From NCBI GenBank assembly GCA_903970355.1, contig CAJCIF010000089.1:1-6797 (forward strand): a stretch of DNA of 6,797 bases, in the 5' to 3' direction. This stretch comes from Actinomycetota bacterium (GTDB lineage: Bacteria; Cyanobacteriota; Vampirovibrionia; Obscuribacterales; Obscuribacteraceae). The notes under the pieces were generated by a model. It ran no database searches. It saw only the letters and a program-made list of their open reading frames with translations, and was not told the DNA's origin. Made by a program: the position numbers and the translations under genes. Below are positions 1-3,881 of the stretch, one piece after another (position 1 is the first letter of the stretch; each line of letters starts with the position of its first letter).

Positions 1-14
1 CGCTCTTCCGATCT
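1..14. other. Residual Illumina adapter sequence (non-biological)
   Basis: The bases CGCTCTTCCGATCT match the 3' end of the Illumina TruSeq universal (read-1) adapter, which ends ACGACGCTCTTCCGATCT. The C before GCTCTTCC distinguishes it from the read-2 adapter, which has TG there. Its position at the very first base of the window is what untrimmed adapter carried into a contig end would give. Genuine sequence therefore probably begins at base 15. By chance the adapter stays open in the frame of the following gene, so an automatic caller could add adapter-encoded residues to that protein. Confidence 0.93.
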
Positions 15-1370
15 AGTCCAAAAGCGCCATTACCAGTCAATACAAGTTCGGCTGCATCTGCGGTCCATAAAGCCCAGACTGCATCATCTGCAAAACCGAA
101 TGCTGCTGCAAACACAACTAATTTGCCGCGCATGCAGGTGATGCACATTGCTGCACCGACAGCCGATAGCATTCCGTTAAAACCAGCTATTCCAGTCAGT
201 CTCAACACCACGACAGCCAAACCGAATTTACCAGCCAGTGTCAATGTTCCACAAGCAAAATCGGCTTCAATCAAAGTAACCACAATAAAAACACGTGAAG
301 CAAAACCAACTGAATTAAAACCAGCTGAGCCGGAAAACTCCAAAGTAATTACCGGTCAAGTTTCTGCCTGGGATGGACCAATCAACGTAGATCGCATCGT
401 CACGCATTTGGTAGATGAGTCCTACGATAAATCGCCGGAAGGCAAGAAACTCGACAAGCAAATTAAAAAGCTATCCGGCCCTATTCATAAATCAATGGAT
501 GCCACCAAAGATGCTGTCAGTGCCACGTTTACCTATCAAGGTATGGACCCCTCGGCACGAGCCGGCAAACTCATTCTGGATGGCAAATACAAGCTTCGCA
601 ATATCGCCTGGGCCGAATACGAAAGACAAAAATTTATCGACAAAATTCATGCTCAGGTTGTTTCCAGCATGATGCAAGTGGCAGAAGGACTGGGCATCAA
701 AGACGAAGCGCGCAGCAGCGCATCGATCAAATCAGCCAAGGCTTCTCTGGAAGCATTAGTTGGTGAAGACGAGGCCCAACGAACTATTACCGGTCTGGCC
801 GCCTGGTTGAATCGAGTTAAAGTACCGGAATCGACTTTTGATCAGGCACCCTGGGACACCATCGAACGCAACAAAAAGCTGGAAGCCGTTCTCAAAACCT
901 CACTCACAAACGATCCGGTTGTAGACAAAATTACGAAGCGTTTGGAAAAGTATGCCAACCCTGGTGTTGTTAAAAACACAACCACTAAAATAATCACTAC
1001 CACTCTTGAAAGCATCGCTCTCTTGGCTCCTGGTTTTGCCATTCCAATCGGCGCTGAAGCCCCCAACGATGGATTCATAGCCTCAATGGGAGACACCGAA
1101 TTGAAGAAAGTAGAGCGTGAGCTTCTGCTTGAAAAACGAATTCAAAGTCGCTCTAAAGTGCTCTATGCGGAAGCGGCCATGGCTCTCGACAACTATCGCT
1201 ATGCGCAAGTAACTAAAAACTCGCCCCTGCTTTCCTTTTCGGAAGAAGTGCTCTCGAATATGACCGGCAAGGACAAAGTCGGTCAGATCATCTGCGTTAG
1301 TAATACCACCGGTGATGCAGCAATCGTTCCGGAAATAATTGAATCTAAGGTCAAGTCGAAGAACAACTGA
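15..1370 (+). CDS. Hypothetical protein, 5'-truncated; Pro/Ala/Ser/Thr/Lys-rich N-terminal region and helical C-terminal domain
   Basis: I do not recognise this family. The frame is open from the window edge to the TGA at 1368-1370, giving 451 codons after the adapter. In-frame TTG (123) and ATG (132, 141) codons exist, but none has a Shine-Dalgarno sequence, and the low-complexity composition continues unchanged upstream of them. The gene is therefore 5'-truncated rather than starting at 123. Counting from base 15, residues 1 to about 112 are rich in Pro, Ala, Ser, Thr and Lys and look like a disordered linker. Residues of about 113-445 have mixed charged/hydrophobic composition and are probably largely helical. 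One mildly hydrophobic stretch (about 329-343, IALLAPGFAIPIG) is too weak to call a membrane segment. A signal peptide or membrane anchor could lie in the missing part. It converges on the small exported-protein gene and is followed by a likely terminator. That it is a real gene is well supported; its function is unknown. Confidence 0.82.
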   Translation, partial: SPKAPLPVNTSSAASAVHKAQTASSAKPNAAANTTNLPRMQVMHIAAPTADSIPLKPAIPVSLNTTTAKPNLPASVNVPQAKSASIKVTTIKTREAKPTELKPAEPENSKVITGQVSAWDGPINVDRIVTHLVDESYDKSPEGKKLDKQIKKLSGPIHKSMDATKDAVSATFTYQGMDPSARAGKLILDGKYKLRNIAWAEYERQKFIDKIHAQVVSSMMQVAEGLGIKDEARSSASIKSAKASLEALVGEDEAQRTITGLAAWLNRVKVPESTFDQAPWDTIERNKKLEAVLKTSLTNDPVVDKITKRLEKYANPGVVKNTTTKIITTTLESIALLAPGFAIPIGAEAPNDGFIASMGDTELKKVERELLLEKRIQSRSKVLYAEAAMALDNYRYAQVTKNSPLLSFSEEVLSNMTGKDKVGQIICVSNTTGDAAIVPEIIESKVKSKNN

Positions 1371-1379
1371 TCCAAATAC

Positions 1380-1444
1380 AACTGATAGGGGCGCTGCTCT
1401 TCGCTTGCACCCCTACCAAATCAGTTTTATTAGTCTTTTGTTTT
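1380..1444 (+). terminator. Putative rho-independent terminator after the left-hand gene
   Basis: An imperfect hairpin starts 9 bases after the stop codon. AACTGA (1380-1385) pairs with TCAGTT (1421-1426), and TAGGGG (1386-1391) pairs with CCCCTA (1410-1415), leaving CCAAA (1416-1420) bulged and an 18-base loop. The 3' side runs into a T-rich stretch (1425-1444: TTTT, then TTTTGTTTT after a short break). The T-tract lies on the + strand, so it serves the + strand gene; in the opposite direction there is no good T-run for the convergent small gene. The 9-mer ACAACTGAT occurs both across the stop codon (1363-1371) and in the 5' stem (1378-1386), so a competing, longer-looped pairing with ATCAGTT is possible. 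Confidence 0.66.
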
Positions 1445-1446
1445 GA

Positions 1447-1481
1447 AGACATTATGTCTGTGCGATCAGTTACTTAGTAAC
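1447..1481. repeat. Two 13-bp odd-centred perfect palindromes, centres 22 bp apart
   Basis: AGACATTATGTCT (1447-1459, centre 1453) and GTTACTTAGTAAC (1469-1481, centre 1475) are each perfect palindromes with 6-bp arms around a single central base. The second covers the stop codon of the small - strand gene. A single-base loop cannot form a normal RNA hairpin, so if they mean anything they are more likely DNA sites, two helical turns apart. The arms differ in sequence, so they are not two copies of one site. Function is unknown. Confidence 0.4.
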
Positions 1482-1691
1482 TTTCTCGGCTTTGTTGCTT
1501 TTTGCTGATTTTTTGCTGCAGACAGATTTCTTTTGCAGTTTTTGTCCCTTGATAAGTTTGGACGGAGCAACAGTCGTTTTTACTGCTGGTGCATTTGTGG
1601 GAGCCGGTTCAGCTGCTTTAAGTGCAAAAGCCGGTCCGCAAAGGGCAGCAAGGGTTACGACACTCATTGTGGTAGACAGGAACTTGTTCAT
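1470..1691 (-). CDS. Small Sec-exported lysine-rich protein (73 aa), hypothetical
   Basis: I recognise no family. The N-terminus has the classic signal-peptide pattern: Lys3, a hydrophobic core of about residues 7-18 (MSVVTLAALCG), and an AFA motif at 21-23 giving a likely signal peptidase I cut before Leu24. Cys18 is not in a lipobox because Leu17 precedes it. The mature part of about 50 residues starts Ala/Pro/Thr-rich, then becomes strongly basic, with 13 lysines against two glutamates and one cysteine (Cys58). It is probably disordered, and may bind an acidic surface polymer, cell wall or nucleic acid; that is inference. Start choice is firm: AAGGAG lies 7 bases upstream of this ATG. The gene is divergent from the two-component operon, with 217 bp between them, and convergent with the left-hand gene. 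An overlapping 76-codon frame on the same strand (1618-1848) lacks these marks. Confidence 0.75.
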   Translation of the reverse strand: MNKFLSTTMSVVTLAALCGPAFALKAAEPAPTNAPAVKTTVAPSKLIKGQKLQKKSVCSKKSAKSNKAEKVTK

Positions 1692-1698
1692 GATATTT

Positions 1699-1704
1699 CT
1701 CCTT
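1699..1704 (-). promoter_or_regulatory. Strong ribosome binding site for the small exported protein
   Basis: On the - strand this reads AAGGAG, with a 7-base spacer to the ATG at 1691. It is the best Shine-Dalgarno match visible in the window, and it fixes both the start and the reality of this short gene. Just upstream in the leader, a 4-bp GC-rich inverted repeat (GCGG/CCGC, near 1713-1726) could form a small stem. Confidence 0.8.
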
Positions 1705-1874
1705 GATTCCAGGCGGTCTAAGCCGCTCTGCTAGTTTGTGGTGTTTGCTTTGAGCCGTGGGTAGTGACTCATTACAAGGTTCATCATAAAAGCCCCCTGT
1801 GGTGAATTCGTGTACTGATAAGTCTCCTGGAAGATTTTCCTTAGACACAAATCATCCACACTTAATGCCTAAGC

Positions 1875-1894
1875 TAATGATCGTTTATGATCTA
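1875..1894 (+). promoter_or_regulatory. Candidate OmpR/PhoB-type operator and -10 region upstream of the two-component operon
   Basis: Two near-identical half-sites, TAATGATCGT (1875-1884) and TTATGATCTA (1885-1894), lie head to tail with exactly 10-bp spacing; ATGATC is identical in both. Winged-helix regulators of the OmpR/PhoB family characteristically bind direct repeats spaced 10-11 bp, and such a regulator is encoded immediately downstream, so autoregulation is a natural inference. The second half-site also contains TATGAT (1886-1891), one mismatch from a sigma-70 -10 box; the best -35 match (TTAATG, 1862-1867, 18-bp spacer) is weak. If TATGAT is the -10, transcription would start near 1898 and binding here would more likely repress. 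The same TTTATGAT octamer occurs on the - strand at 1783-1790, facing the small exported-protein gene. Confidence 0.42.
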
Positions 1895-1908
1895 CCAGGT
1901 ATCAAACA

Positions 1909-2622
1909 ATGTTTACGACTTCTCTAAATTCAGCAGTGGATCCAATGGCAAAAGTATTAGTTGTAGAAGACGAACACGATCTAGCCGGTCCTATTAAAGA
2001 TTGGCTCACGCGTGAACAACATCTCGTTGAGCTTGCGGATAACGGCAATGATGCTATCGATAAGCTCAATGTCTACAAGTTTGACCTTATTGTCTTAGAC
2101 CTCATGATTCCAGGCATAAGCGGCATGGAAGTTTGCAGGCGCTTTCGATCGCAAGGGGGTCTGACACCAATATTGATGCTCACTGCTAAATCCGCCGTTG
2201 AGGATAAAGAAGCAGGGCTCGATGCAGGCGCCGATGATTATTTGACGAAGCCTTTCCATTTGAAAGAGCTTTCAGCCCGGGTAAGAGCCTTGCTAAGGCG
2301 CCATACACAGTCGACCGGCACTGAATTGAAGGTGGCTGGTCTGGCGCTCGATATGTTGTCACGTAAGGTTACTCTCAATGGCGAAGAGATTCACCTCGTG
2401 CCGAGAGAATTCAGCTTGCTGGAATTTTTCATGAGACACCCCAATCAAGTTTTTAGTGCCGAAGCTCTCCTCGACAGAGTTTGGGCTTCGGATACTCTCG
2501 CCTCCCCTGACACTATTCGCACGTATATCAAAATACTGCGCAAGAAGCTAGGAGGCGAAGGCAAGGAATCACTGATACGCACCGTCCATGGTGTTGGTTA
2601 TAAACTAGAGTCGCCTCAGTAA
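1909..2622 (+). CDS. OmpR/PhoB-family two-component response regulator
   Basis: This is a cytoplasmic phospho-activated transcription factor, presumably the partner of the kinase that follows. Residues 14-130 form a receiver domain: acidic pair Glu20-Asp21 (VVEDE), phosphoacceptor Asp64 in IVLDLMIPG, switch Thr92 (LTAK) and Lys114 (TKPF). Residues of about 138-234 form the OmpR-type winged helix, with VPREFSLLEF, the recognition-helix region DTIRTYIKILRKKLG and the terminal wing TVHGVGYKL. All key residues are present and the length is typical. Start choice is uncertain. The ATG at 1909 has a weak AGG 9 bases upstream. An in-frame ATG at 1945 would start the protein at MAKVLVVEDE, the usual family N-terminus, but has only GGA 4 bases upstream; it also fits better if the -10 at 1886-1891 is real. 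The TAA shares one base with the kinase ATG, so the two are co-transcribed and translationally coupled. The regulated targets cannot be read from the sequence. Confidence 0.95.
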   Translation: MFTTSLNSAVDPMAKVLVVEDEHDLAGPIKDWLTREQHLVELADNGNDAIDKLNVYKFDLIVLDLMIPGISGMEVCRRFRSQGGLTPILMLTAKSAVEDKEAGLDAGADDYLTKPFHLKELSARVRALLRRHTQSTGTELKVAGLALDMLSRKVTLNGEEIHLVPREFSLLEFFMRHPNQVFSAEALLDRVWASDTLASPDTIRTYIKILRKKLGGEGKESLIRTVHGVGYKLESPQ

Positions 2623-3881
2623 TGTTCAGAAGCCTCCGCTGGCGTTTAACCTTCTGGTTCGTACTTTTGACCAGCATCGTTTATGCCGTCACGGTTGCTT
2701 CAGGTTTGTGGTTATTCCGCGCCGAGATGACGCGTCTGGTTGACGAAGAGTTGGCTGATTTGGCGGATGAATTGCGTCCGTCGATCGCGATCAAAAATAA
2801 CGTGCCCAGTCTGGAAGAGTGGTCTATGAAACCACGACGGGTGCCTTTCAAATTCACTCAAACAATCCAGATCTACGATCCCCGCGGTAAATTGTTGGAG
2901 CAGCACGGCCCGCACGGTATCCCGATATTGTATTTAAACGAGCATGAAATCAAAGATCCGCTCTATCATGCTCGTGTCTACGCCACTCCCTTATTCGATG
3001 GCAAGAAACTGATCGGCTACATACAAATTGAACTTTCACTCAAAAACATAGAACGCTCTGCCAATCAATTCGGGCAAACAATGGCCATATTGGCACCGTT
3101 TCTGCTTTTGGGATTGGGTGCAGCAGGCTTTGTCTTCTCAGGAAAAGCCGCTCAACCTATAGAAGAAGGCTTTCACGTGCTGCAGAGATTTATGTCCGAT
3201 GCCGGTCATGAACTGAGCACTCCCATCGCAATCATACAAGCCAATGCGGAAGCCATGGAAGCGGAACTTCCGGATCTCGATGAATCACTTAAAGGGCGAT
3301 TACCGGTCATTTATCGTTCGATCGATCGCATGGCCAATTTGGTTCAGGATTTGATGCTTCTTTCGAAAATGGAAAGTCCTGTTAGTAGAAAGAATTTGGC
3401 TCACCAGCTAGATTTAGGCCGCCTGGTTCGGCATGCTGTAGAGGAAATGCAAGAACTTTTCAAGACTGAGTTAATCGAGTTGAAAGCAGAAAATCTTGCT
3501 CCGGTTACGATCTCTGGTGATGCCGAATCACTGAAAAGAGTGGTAACGAATCTTTTGCAGAATGCCTTGCGTTATACAGATAAGGGTGGTGTCGTACAGG
3601 TTGGTTTGGAAAATCTTGGCCGCCATGCCAAGTTAACGATATCCGATACCGGCATTGGCATTCCTCCTGAGAGTTTGCCGCTAATTTTCGATCGCTTCTA
3701 TCGGGTCGACAAATCTCGTTCAAGAGCACAAGGCGGATCTGGCCTGGGTCTTTCAATTGTCAAAGCAATTATTGAAGCTCACAAAGGGCGCATCGAAGTA
3801 GAAAGTAAGCTTGGTTCCGGTACAACCTTCACCGTCTTTTTTCCTTTAGGGTCGCGTCCTATTACGCTTCTCCCTTCTTAG
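2622..3881 (+). CDS. Membrane sensor histidine kinase (two-component, no HAMP domain)
   Basis: This is an inner-membrane sensor that autophosphorylates on histidine and passes the phosphate to the upstream regulator. Segments: TM1 about 9-32; extracytoplasmic sensor about 33-151, containing the strand-like stretches TIQIYDPRGKLL and LIGYIQIELS, possibly a PAS/Cache-like fold; TM2 about 152-174; dimerisation/phosphoacceptor H box with His196 (DAGHELSTP); N box Asn314 (NLLQNALRYT); G1 DTGIGI (342-347); F box FDRFYR (356-361); G2 GGSGLGLS (371-378). Only about 20 residues separate TM2 from the H box, too few for a HAMP domain; this compact layout is known from cyanobacterial RppB/NrsS-like kinases. 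Gly195 replaces the usual Ser and Ser199 the usual Arg/Lys of the H box, but catalysis should be intact. The start is fixed by the TAATG overlap with the regulator stop; no good independent Shine-Dalgarno is present. The 3' end overlaps the convergent gene by 20 bp. The signal sensed is unknown. Confidence 0.95.
   Translation: MFRSLRWRLTFWFVLLTSIVYAVTVASGLWLFRAEMTRLVDEELADLADELRPSIAIKNNVPSLEEWSMKPRRVPFKFTQTIQIYDPRGKLLEQHGPHGIPILYLNEHEIKDPLYHARVYATPLFDGKKLIGYIQIELSLKNIERSANQFGQTMAILAPFLLLGLGAAGFVFSGKAAQPIEEGFHVLQRFMSDAGHELSTPIAIIQANAEAMEAELPDLDESLKGRLPVIYRSIDRMANLVQDLMLLSKMESPVSRKNLAHQLDLGRLVRHAVEEMQELFKTELIELKAENLAPVTISGDAESLKRVVTNLLQNALRYTDKGGVVQVGLENLGRHAKLTISDTGIGIPPESLPLIFDRFYRVDKSRSRAQGGSGLGLSIVKAIIEAHKGRIEVESKLGSGTTFTVFFPLGSRPITLLPS

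Noticed and set aside
842..1096. 84-codon - strand frame with a hydrophobic, membrane-like stretch
   Set aside because: It lies wholly antisense within the left-hand gene. The hydrophobic run mirrors Thr/Asn/Lys-rich codons on the coding strand, and no ribosome binding site supports it.
123..1370. TTG at 123 as the start of the left-hand gene
   Set aside because: No Shine-Dalgarno precedes it, and the same frame and low-complexity composition continue upstream to base 15; the gene is truncated by the contig end.
1618..1848. 76-codon - strand frame overlapping the start of the small exported-protein gene
   Set aside because: It is in another frame, has no signal peptide or recognisable motif, and competes with a frame that has a strong AAGGAG site and a signal peptide.
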